NCBI GenBank assembly: GCA_008508345.1
Contig: QNGE01000872.1
Span: 144,721 to 208,720 of the forward strand
DNA length: 64,000 nucleotides
Direction of reading: 5' to 3'
Origin: Paragonimus westermani
Lineage: Eukaryota > Platyhelminthes > Trematoda > Plagiorchiida > Troglotrematidae
The translations under genes and the position numbers were made by a program. Below are positions 54,281 through 64,000 of this stretch, one piece after another. Under the pieces are notes generated by a model. That model was not told where the DNA came from. It searched no databases and saw only the letters and a program-made list of their open reading frames with translations. Every line of letters starts with the position of its first letter. Positions within the stretch are counted from its first letter, which is position 1.

Positions 54281-57229
54281 GCGTTTCATCTTCACTAACG
54301 TTCCAGGGACAACTTTTGTAGTCTGTTTACTTTTGCTCTCTCGTTACGCGCTGTTCCTCGTAACTGCCACGCTCATCTCACATACAAACTGCTTGTCTAT
54401 TCTTTGAAACAATACACACTTCGTCAGCGCGCCTTCTGCCTTCTGCTTTCACACAGTCGCGGTTATCGCGGGCTAATCGTGGCAACCTCCTTTTAGCGTA
54501 TCTAGAAGAACCGAATTAGCTGACATTTCTGTTATTGAAAGTGGACTTTTCTATAACACACAGCAGACGTAGTGTGGTGAAGTATATCATCGACGGCTAC
54601 TGTGAGTCATTGCATTTGCTTTGTAGCACTGTCGCTTCAATTCTTCATTTTCATTAAAATGGACGAACCGTAAAAATTCTGATCTGTCAACTCACATTCT
54701 AGCGAGAAGGCGTCCAATAAAGCACAATCTTTATTGTCCAAATCGCCAGTCACATGCAACGCGCTCTCTCTCATTTATGAGTCATAATTCCAACCCGCAA
54801 CAACACCCGGTTTCCGTTCACACGTCGTGTGCACTTCTGACCAGTTTAAGTGTGTGATCGGCGCCTTCTATCGGGGGGTTCTCTGCCTGCCATTCCTCGT
54901 CTGTTTGTCCGATTTCGTTGCGCGATGGCTCGTCCGGCTGCTCGTCCTGTCCGCCATCCACCCAATCTTGGCCTTGACCATATTCCAACATCGTGTCGAG
55001 ATGTTCCTCCAAATGTTGAAAAAACCACGCCTCAGATCTGGCCGTCTGTCGTATTTCCCCTGCCCTGCCTCGCCCGTTGGTCCGATCCAGTCGAGCGATG
55101 ACTCATCTGGTCGCGCACGTTGTTCTTGATTCGATCGCAGCAGGTTTTCGAACGTAACTCCCCGCGTCGAGGTCTTCGGTCGAGCGTTCGAAAACTCGCA
55201 CTACCGACTTGACAATCTTTTTATAGGTCCTAGGTGTGTACACAAAGCCAGAATGTGACAGAAACAGAGGGAACTGACTCATAGTGGTTCTTGAAGGTGC
55301 GTCGGTTTGAGGTTACACTACGCCACACGGAGACACCCAATGGATGCGATCCGTCGCTTTGTTCACAAGGGATTTGAATCCACAACTGATACATTTGTTG
55401 TGGCAGTAAGATACTGGGATACGCTGGAATAGACGACCGGTTTCGTTGGACTCTAACTTCCAAAGAATCGGCACGCAGGCGACAGAAGGAACGCACAGCT
55501 TCATACCTTGAGGAATTTTCTTTGTACCGTGAAGTTATTCAAATCAGTTGGTTTTACACATCTAGTGTACGCGTAAATTTGAGGGGACTAAAAGGAGCGA
55601 ACTTTGAAAAGAGTGGAGTACAATCTGTCGTACAAACGGTACACATAGACTCGAAGTGTTGCGCAACATGTTTGAACCTGCACATGCACACGCCTAAGCC
55701 AACACAGGCGTGAATCGTGTCAAGACACGCCCAAGTACACGAAAACTTGTGTATAATCCCCTTCGTGCTTATCAAAGCCGAATAGCAGTTAAAATCTCCT
55801 TGACTATTCTGTGACGCTCCGTTCATGATGCGCGAACATATAGATGAGCGGTTCATTGTTCATCTTAATGGCGCTGACGATTCGGTGGGCGTCGACCGTT
55901 TAATAGTGGTCTATGTGGCTCCATGTCCCCACCTTCGGAGCATATTTGACTGTCAGCCATTCCCTGAGTGATATTCGGGATTTTTAGAGGGAACACTCCC
56001 CAAAACCACTGGTGGGAATTTGGTGGCATTTATCCCAGCTATGTTACTTTTTAGGAATTTGTATACAACTAGGTGATTAGCCATAATGCGTTTTTGTTCA
56101 TACAAATTTTGTTTGCTCACATTAGCTCGCGTCGTTATACAGCGCGCCAATCAGGCAACCCCTTCATCTTTGTTTTTGTTGTGGACTATCAGGGGTTGAT
56201 ATGTTGCCTGCCAGAAGGCTGTGTCAAGCAGACATTACCAGAATGCGCTACATACATTCCACGTAAGCGTAGTTTGTAAGTAATCCCTTTGTTTCATACA
56301 ATGCAGTTCAGAACACTGCGACGAAACGTACATGCACGAGGTGAATTGAATTTCTGGCAACACTCCGCATGAATTTATGAACGAATTCTCTATTTATTCA
56401 AAAAACTATAAGTTCTCCTCAAGTTTGCACAAACAAGTTATTGTTGAATCCTGCCTATTAGCTGAGATATTCCACTTCGAATGCATCCTAAAAATTTGGT
56501 TCATTGCAGGTATCAACGCATGGATTGAGAAACAAACTCTTGTAGACATTGATGAACAGGCGTTATGTGAATATTTTTTTCAGTGCAATGAATTATTTCG
56601 TAACTACCTTCACTGTGCTTGTTCACGATATATGTTGTTTGACTACAATGATCTTTTCGCCATTTCCAAAGTTTGTCATTTACTTGGCTTGTATGTTGAA
56701 AACAGGCGTCAGCCCCCATCGTGGTTGGTATATTGCACATTTAAATTATGGGCGACATTAAACCAAATCATCCTACGAGGCTACGCGCAATTTTTCTCCT
56801 GATCGTTTCCTGGGTGTTCCCAAATTGTTTCTATAGGACCCTTAGGGAGCGCTCGGAGATCGCCCAGGAAACAGTCATCCCATTCATCAAATCTGACTTC
56901 TGCAGGACAACCGTGTAGGCATATGTGACGGAACTCATTTTCTTTAATTATATAGAGGGGGTAATTGCTCCAGGTTATACTGATTCGCGCTTTATTCAAC
57001 TCGTGTACACGCAGTACACTGTCCACGAGAAGGCCTAAGTCCATTGTGGGTACTTTGTAGGACCTCATTATCATAATCACTGAAGGATTACGAGCAATGG
57101 CTGGAGTAGACAGAAGTGACAAATCTATGAACTTAAAACATGAACCTACCAGGTTAGTAAAGTTGAAGTTACTTGCCACGGAGTGGACACAATTATGTCC
57201 ACAATTCGAATGCAGTCATGCAGTTTAGC
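54281..57229. other. Unassigned region with a GC-rich block and two sizeable frames
   Basis: A GC-richer block at about 54840-55200 supports overlapping frames on both strands (54827-55129 +, 54818-55028 -), none recognisable. Two longer frames occur. One is 56377-56799 (+, 141 codons) with a possible acceptor (TTCATTGCAG, about 56511) before GINAWIEKQTLVDIDEQALC. The other is 57179-56784 (-, 132 codons) with SYKVPTMDLGLLVDSVLRV and FDEWDDCFLGDLRALPKGP. I recognise neither. They could be exons or unknown transposon pieces. Confidence 0.3.
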
Positions 57230-58465
57230 AAGTAGATTAATCAGGGCTTTATAGTGACGGTTAAAGCTGGCTGCAGCTAGAGGCCGAAGTTGCTAGCCCG
57301 CCAACCGTCGAATTGGGAAGTTGTACTCCGCCACCCACCGTTCATGAATGGGAATGCGACCTTTGTAAAGGGAAATGAACACTACGGAAAGCCTTAATGT
57401 ACGGATAGAAATGTGTCCGAAGCAATGACAGGATATGTATGCAGAGCAGCCACGTTAAACGATAAGTGTGACACTCATAAGTGCTCAACATGCTATCGAA
57501 GACGAAGGTGTTGTCATCATGTTACACACGAAGCTGCAACGTTCAGGGTGATTATTGGAGAACCGCTTACCTTGCACTCAGCTACTGTTTCGGAATGGAT
57601 TCGTGGGGTCCATCCGCTCAGATGTGTTCGGACGAGATGAATTGCGAACTTAATCACCCGGTGAAGTGTTCTTGACGTACAAGTCAACATAAACGACTTC
57701 ATGACCGTCTTATCCATAGTTTGTTTGTATTTCCAACTTTCGCATCAGCCACTCGCTGTGGGCCCATACGTTTGAATGGCAACGGCTGGGAAGTCCGTGG
57801 GTCGCGTCCTTTTCTTTATGCGTCCGTTTGCACTCTGCAGCCAATTATTCGTGCTGCTGCCGAAGTGGACAACATTACTCTACGCATGAATGGCCCGCTT
57901 GGGTTCCATGTTAAGCCAATGACACAACGAATATTTCGTAAACTTCCTGTCGGTTCGGCGCATGATATCCAAGTCACGTTTAAACCTGCAGCATACAGTT
58001 TAAGGGTGCAACTCATTTTTCCTCATTGTCTACAATAGCCATTCGGTTGATTGGATGACGACTGCGAAGATAGTTCGTCTTTTAATGAACATGGCAGACG
58101 ATTGTTATTCACGTACACGCTTACGAGCGGGTCACGTATATGGAAGTAACACATGATGTCGCAGCCGAACACCACACAGGCTGCCCTTATTTGGAGGCCA
58201 TCTTATTCATCACAAACGTCTTTACTGCAATGTACTCATTTCTCGATAAATTTTGAACAGACTACTTAGTAAGGCATACTTATCACTACGAACGTCCCTG
58301 TACTTCACAAGTCAGTCGTGTCCCATGCCATCTGTTGCTAGTAACTGATATAACTTCCAGCTTCGGGGGAATGAAGAAGTGTTTAATGTTACACTTGTGC
58401 CTGTATGTCCCATGAGTGGCATCCACATTCACAACGTGCGGAAAAAACGTCGGTATAGTTTAATT
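57230..58465 (-). mobile_element. MULE (Mutator-like, ZSWIM-type) transposase relic, copy 2
   Basis: Same family and same strand as the copy at 3.1-4.3 kb. On the - strand: VVNVDATHGTYRHKCNIKHF (58434-58375, first catalytic Asp block), AACVVFGCDIMCYFHIRDPL (about 58185-58125), and NVVHFGSSTNNWLQSANGRI followed by KKRTRPTD (57876-57790). The last is the conserved TNN-LE-ANGR-KKR block of MULE transposases. A tail ISLYKGRIP...YNFPIRRL (about 57380-57320) follows. Stops interrupt each block. The + frame 57721-58035 is a shadow of it. Confidence 0.72.
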
Positions 58466-60639
58466 TACGTTCACTGGGTGAAGCAGGTATGCGTCTATCA
58501 GCTACTGATGTGATGAACAATACCCACACAATCGTATGTCTCTATATACGTAATTTTGACATCCATGTGTTAACACCGCTACACGCAAGCAAACACCATA
58601 ACAGCAGCTATACCGAATTTCAAAAATAACATAACCAGGTCGTTTTTATTTTACGGCCAGTTAAAAAAGTTATGATTCCATGGCACTGATTCCGGCGACT
58701 TCCTCTTCTGCACCATGCACCAAGCTAAGAAAGCAGAGTATTCGGTGAGGTAATTTTTTACTCAGGATTTAACTCTATTGTAAACCAACCTCAAAGTTAG
58801 CACACCTGTAGCGGCCTAATCAATCAAGTGATAAGAAATAACCAAAATATGGCAACACTGAAAGAAGCTGTAAAAGTAACGGGCGTGTAAAAACGGTATG
58901 CGTATAAGTAAGAGGAAGAAGTTTCCCAAAATTGGGAATGACCTACTGACAAGTCAAAATCCATGGAATTTGATAGGCCACCGCCCGAGAGAGAGACAGC
59001 ACCAAGGGGTGGGTCTGGACGATGACTGGTAGGTAACTCCACACACGACGGGGAATGACGAACGTTCGGCGTCGATAGGTCAGCAAACACGCGGAGCTGG
59101 AAGAAGTTTCGTCGTACAATTAATAAGCCAGCCCAAATATCCACGCAAATGAAGAAGAAAGAGACGGCACGCGGTAACTCCCGTTTTATCAATCAAGACA
59201 ACCAAATTCAAAAAAGTGATGATAGTGCTTTCAAACAAGTCTACAGGTGAGGTTAACGAAAAGGTATGTAGGACAATACATGAAAGAGTTGCTATTATAT
59301 ATATACATATATATATATAAACTGCAGACACTACACCCGGGCGTAAGCTCTGCTGCTTCACTCGTTGCTGTTCAGCGAACTCACACAAACCGCACCATTG
59401 CAGAAATTCTTTCCTAAAATAACGATGTCTCGGTGGTTACCGTTGGAATGGTACTACACCGTTCCAAAATTCTTTTCAATTCTAAAGGTAAACAGGATTT
59501 CTAATTAACGTTAATCTTCTTTGGCGACCGCCCTATGGTTACAGTGAAGTTTATTTCCAGTTCGCCTTCTTACCACCTTAACTCTTGTTCGTTGAAGTCT
59601 GCCTGTTTGTAATTCGATTAGCTCATTGGATAAGGTTTGCTCACATGATCAATTTCCTTCTCACCAGGAATTCTAGCTGATTTTGCGGGAGACTGGGAGA
59701 TCCTTGGCGTTGGAGTCACCTATCACACAAGTTCCAACCGCGATAGAGTATCTTTGGTCTGAAAGTCGTTCAAACGATGGATTTTGTGACTTTTCACCAC
59801 GAGACTTTTCATCGACCGTTTGGGAAGTCTGATGTGTCCCATCAGCACCCCCCTTGCATCTGATTTCAATTTGGGATGCATTCCGGATCCTGCTAGTTGC
59901 TCCACAACCAAAAATGTGGAACCATTTGCGTCACCGGAAGGTTTTATTTGCCACCTGGAGGCAATATAAAGTGATTTCATCGTTCGCCCCAGCCGAAGAT
60001 GACAGCGTCAGTAAAAGATTCAATTGCTTTGGTCAGTCAGTTTGTAATTACTTCACAGAAAACAAACAATGGTCACGTGTGCATTAACTTCAGGCTGCCA
60101 AACGCCGAACTCCGCAGTGCACAATGTGGGTCATTGACTCTAAACGACATTTTGCCCAAACGCAATCAAACCCATTACAGGTACTGCGAGCTACAGATAG
60201 ATGAAGCATCTAACTGTGTAACTGTCAGGTCATATCACGTTACAGGACTTTCCGCGATTGCCAGAGTGCCCGGGTTCCTATACTTGTGAGCTCGAAAAAC
60301 CCCAGTGTGGTGGGCAGTTGGGAAAGAAAAAGCCTCACGTCATTCAACAAGAAAATCATTTTAGGAGACCGTGTGACTATGGTCTTCAGAATCACTGACT
60401 AAGGTGGCATTTTATGCAGGGTCAGTGCCGCTGAAGGTGTTAACTTGTATCTTTCAAAATTTGGCTGCCTGGTTACCTGTCAGGGTCCATAGAGAGAAAA
60501 GAGATATGTGAGACATCTTGCGAAGGATTGTTAGACATATGGTTTGTGAAGAAGGAGAAGAAAGAAAACTGGCGGGGACACAACTCGAGAATAGACAGAA
60601 AAAGTAAAACCTACAGTTCAGCTTCCAATTTCGCAATAA
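58466..60639. other. Unassigned region
   Basis: Antisense-paired frames at 58824-59388 (-) and 59723-60289 (both strands) show no motif. An AT microsatellite occurs at 59294-59319. The N-terminal part of MULE copy 2 would be expected just right of 58465 but is not recognisable. Confidence 0.35.
59294..59319. repeat. AT-rich microsatellite with one interruption
   Basis: A TA repeat of about 26 bases interrupted by a single ACAT step at about 59305. Confidence 0.9.
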
Positions 60640-62705
60640 AACTAAAAGAACATAGATTGCCAATACTTATCAGGTCTTCTGTTGAACTCGTTCCTCGTCG
60701 TGAGGATTACCACTTCTGCAGACAAACTATCCCAATCGTTCACCACTCTACATGACCAACCGTTTTGTTGGTTTTGTAGGTTTCCATTAATGTTTCTGAA
60801 GTGCTGAATTGCCATTGAAGATAAACAGCTGTTCGCCAGTACCAACAAAAACACTCAGTAACTTGACAGCTTTACTCAATTGTTCACGTTTGCATCTTGT
60901 AGCTAGGGGGAATAAAACCAAATATCTAAGTCTGCTTTGATAGTCTATACGCCTGGGCTCAACCGACAACTTTGTAAACCGGCGCTGTGTTCTTCCTAGC
61001 ACTTTCGTGGCCATAACAAGGTACGGGCCACAGACTTGCACTCAGTGCTAAAGGTGCGACCATGCATACGTCCTTAGAAAAGGTAGTAAGACCTCTGGTT
61101 ATCGAGAAGCCATAGTCTAAAGCAGAAACAGAGTTCTGTTGGACTTTCGGGCAGCAGCTGTAGTTTTGGTGAAAGGTATGAACTCCACCTTCACCTATAT
61201 CCCTATATTTCCCGTTTCCGATGTTCGTTGGCCCACCACTGAGTCTTCCGACCATCCCATGTGTCTACGGGAAGCCGCCGTTTCCGCTGTTAACAACTGT
61301 ATGCATGTGTTCACGTTCGAGGATAGTTTCCATATTACTGTCTACTGATGAAGTCTATTCAGATCCCTGTGCATTTCTACTTCGTTTACACAACCAACCA
61401 GTCTAGCCTAGCTTGCAAACACATAACAATTACGAAACGAGTGAGGCGTTAATTGGTCCGTATACTTTAAGAATAATGGCAACACTACAACAGACCCTGG
61501 TGGAACTCCACTTCTCACAACCCTTGGACTTGATTAATCATCTTTCACTTGAATGTTAAACTTTCTATCTTGAGAGTAAGTCTCTACCCAAATAAAAATC
61601 TCTGGGAGCACGTTGAATGCTTTAAGTTTCTTTAGAACAAACCTATTGTTAACCGACCCAAGGGTTGCTTTGAAGTCTAAATAACGGATTTCCATCGCTT
61701 CCTTCTTATCCAAACTCCTGGTGGTTTCACTAGGAAAAGATGGTAGATTTGTCAGACACGATCTCTTCTTTACAAGCACATGCTGTTGGGTCATCAAGAT
61801 CCTGCCCCTGGAACATGGCCGGCAATCTTTACTCTATGTCTCCTTCCCATTATTCTCAATAGGACAGGCGTGAGACAAACAAGTCGACAGTTCATCAGCT
61901 CCACCTTGTTGCCACCACCAGATGTCAGAATAGGTGCAGATACCTTTCGATCTAGCTCTTTCCAAGCAAGTGATAGGGGACGCGCTGGAAAGTCAAATGA
62001 TGAAACAATAAAGTGTGACGTATACCCTCTGGCCCAGCAGTTTTTAGGATAGCCAAACTGGCTAGCTCTTCTCCCATTTCATTCGCGGTAGCAGTCACAT
62101 CTCTCTGAAATATCAACTTGGTCAACCACCCGCAATTAGCAGTCGCAAAAATGCTTGATAACTATTACCCACATGGTTACTTGCTTTCAAACTAATATCA
62201 TCATTAAGACACCCTGTGAAAACTGAATCCAACACATTCAATTTCTGACCATTCCACCACCTGGTGCGCTGATTTATGTGCGGAATTAAAGTCGTGGCTG
62301 GGAAAAACGTCAGCAACCTATCACCGTATTATTTCTTACGTGCAAATCCTGCCATTCAGTCGATCTCCAGGGAATTAAAATGGTCAAGAAAGTTGGGTCT
62401 TGCATTGTGAAGTGTGAGTTCGTTAAGAAACTCAACCAACTTGACACCCTCCTCCATTGTCGTCACTAGGTTATGGTATGTGCTCGCCACTGTTCGGTGC
62501 ATATTTTGTGCATTTCCGGTGGCTACTGTTATCTTTCGGACGAAACGTGTGGAGTGGAATGAGTCAAAAATGTCTACTTCAGGAGATTCTAGGAAACTTG
62601 TAGGATGGACGTGTGTCGCAGACAATATGGTGATATATGGATGAAAAACATGATTCATGAACAGTGTTCTGAAACGTTTTCTTTGCAGTGGCGTACGTTG
62701 CAAGA
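60640..62705 (-). mobile_element. CR1-like LINE relic, endonuclease to 3' end
   Basis: On the - strand, from right to left: an endonuclease C-terminal segment RTRWWNGQKLNVLDSVFT (62255-62205); RT fingers and palm VKKRSCLTNLPSFPSETTRS followed by MEIRYLDFKATLGSVNNRF (61775-61640); a decayed VPPGSV (about 61500); the thumb region; QRRFTKLSVEPR (about 60980); and the C-terminus CRVVNDWDSLSAEVV (about 60755-60710). The frame at 62703-62356 may be further endonuclease sequence. It is a different subfamily from the 49-53 kb copy by eye. Frameshifts and stops throughout. Confidence 0.75.
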
Positions 62706-64000
62706 AACAATGGGTGCCAAATCAAGAAATGATATTTTGCGCAACTGAAGTGAGGTTTTACGGCCACCTACCCATATTTGAGAGACCCAAAGCCGAAACA
62801 GACTGAGCGAAGTCGATCCAGTATATACTAGCCCACAAAGAGTTAAGGGCAATCCCGCTTCTGAATGTCACGCTCAAAGAGCGACTTTAGTTCCTCTGGA
62901 AGCTGGCTGACAACCTGCATTCAGTTCAACTACTTATACACGCAGGAGTCCATCGAGCTGGAATAATTTCAGTAACCAGTGTTTGAAGAAAACAAGAGAT
63001 CAGTCTCTACAGTTTCGGCAAGGACATATTCCAATCGCACACTTCCTCTGGTAGTTTGCTGTGATGATATCAAGCTAGACCCATGGTGATGTTAGTAAGA
63101 CAAAGGCGACCAACTGCCTACAGAAAACTCTCTCGACTATAAAAATACTATTGTTAGCGTCCATATGCGTAACTCGGAAACGGAGCGGTAGCAGTAGTTA
63201 GCATTCTTCAGAAATAAACCAGTCGTACACAAACAACACAGCTCTAACAACGATGATAAAGAAGCCATTGAGCATTGCATCCTGACCTTCACAAGTAGTG
63301 TTGGTTTATCCACAAAGTACGACTGTTAACCAGTCTACAAACCCAGAGTTTGACAACTCACAGTTGATACTGGGTGATGCGAAAGGTGGTTTTGATTTAC
63401 ACAGCATCGCCACAATACTCTACAGATTTGTACGAACGGACAGAACGATGGTGCTGAGGTGAGCGAGAGTAAACGCTGTGTATCCAAAAACCTCATTGTG
63501 TGGGATGAAGAATGGATGGCCGTGGAGTCTGAACAAGAAACGCGGTGTTTTTAAAGGATCTCTACTGAGTTGCACAGGAGGAAGGGAATTGTCTTGATAG
63601 GGGAGCTAATAATAATCTCACATTTTTCACAGTAGTACACAAAAACATGCATGTGGACAGGTTTGGCCACTAACATAAACGATGACGTGGTGAAGTGCAG
63701 CATTTGCAGAGGGCACGATTCAATACAAGTGACTGTAATATGCCAGTGAAGAAGGAGAACAGGGGTGTGTTGGTAAGCGTTTATGAAAAACACGTAACAC
63801 TAATACAAAAGTGAGGAAACGGTAAGAAACGATATAGGGCATTACGTCACGGTTCGATCAGTCAAGTTGTCCTCAATTGGGGTCTCCTCCTCGGCGACTG
63901 TACAAACCACCGGCCCTGCAACACAATGGAGAGGGAGAGTGATTAGCCGCAGTTTTGAAACGTACTACGCGCGTCCACTTAGTTTCGGTTTCACTTTACA
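62706..64000. other. Right end of window, nothing recognised
   Basis: Short frames on the - strand (62579-62852 and 63551-63793) carry no motif. No RNA gene or repeat is evident. Confidence 0.4.

Noticed and set aside
57721..58038. A 105-codon + frame that looked like an ASH/MSP-domain (DLEC1- or HYDIN-like) fragment, with a decayed partner at 3.6-3.75 kb
   Set aside because: The opposite strand of both copies encodes conserved MULE transposase blocks, so the + frame is a shadow of the transposase.
59600..59700. A-box-like TTAGCTCATTGGATA on the + strand, possible tRNA gene
   Set aside because: No B box or acceptor-stem pairing at the expected distance.
1..64000. CRISPR arrays, bacterial operons, Shine-Dalgarno sites and phage genes
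   Set aside because: None is present. Introns, LINEs and eukaryotic proteins show that the DNA is eukaryotic nuclear sequence.

Overview
The window looks like nuclear DNA of a parasitic flatworm (Platyhelminthes, probably a tapeworm or fluke). Four things point there: a multi-exon gene with several 36-46 bp introns at its 5' end followed by very long introns, no bacterial gene organisation, and dense, decayed RTE-type, CR1-type and Ty3/gypsy-type retroelements. The species is an inference; no search was possible.

Only two host genes can be named. The first is a nibrin (NBN/NBS1) gene on the + strand from 6539 to 37380. I assembled it from 12 exons by FHA, BRCT and MRE11-binding homology and by matching splice phases. 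Exons 1-6 are packed into 6539-7423. The later exons (9534, 10483, 25423, 26618, 34516 and 37195) are separated by introns of 0.6-14.8 kb. One phase mismatch between exons 8 and 9 means an exon is missing or a boundary is misplaced. The second is a complete, intronless SPT4 (transcription elongation factor, DSIF subunit) gene on the - strand at 41741-42094. Nibrin acts in double-strand-break signalling with MRE11-RAD50. SPT4 acts with SPT5 on RNA polymerase II. I see no functional link between these neighbours.

Most of the rest is transposon wreckage. From left to right: a MULE/Mutator-like transposase relic (3.1-4.3 kb, -); an RTE endonuclease relic (5.0-5.8 kb, -); inside nibrin intron 8, an RTE 3' end (13.2-13.6 kb, -), a Ty3/gypsy RNase H-integrase relic (14.3-15.65 kb, +), an internally deleted RTE (17.2-18.6 kb, +) and a larger RTE (19.6-21.7 and 24.05-24.56 kb, +) split by an opposite-strand RTE endonuclease (22.8-23.4 kb); inside intron 10, a CR1-like LINE (28.6-29.95 kb, +) and two RTE 3' ends in inverted orientation (30.6-31.0 kb, - and 32.0-33.07 kb, +).

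Beyond SPT4, 43.2-54.3 kb is an almost unbroken stack: CR1 (-), RTE (+), Ty3/gypsy (+) containing a second gypsy fragment on the opposite strand, a nearly full-length CR1 (49.1-53.3 kb, +) and another gypsy integrase (+). A second MULE relic of the same family (57.2-58.5 kb, -) and a CR1 relic (60.6-62.7 kb, -) close the window. All elements contain stops or frameshifts; none looks autonomous. TE boundaries are approximate because they come from protein similarity.

The most distinctive small structures are a perfect 24-bp hairpin at 1178-1229, a five-unit 11-bp tandem array at 1271-1325, and the paired MULE (ZSWIM-like) relics.
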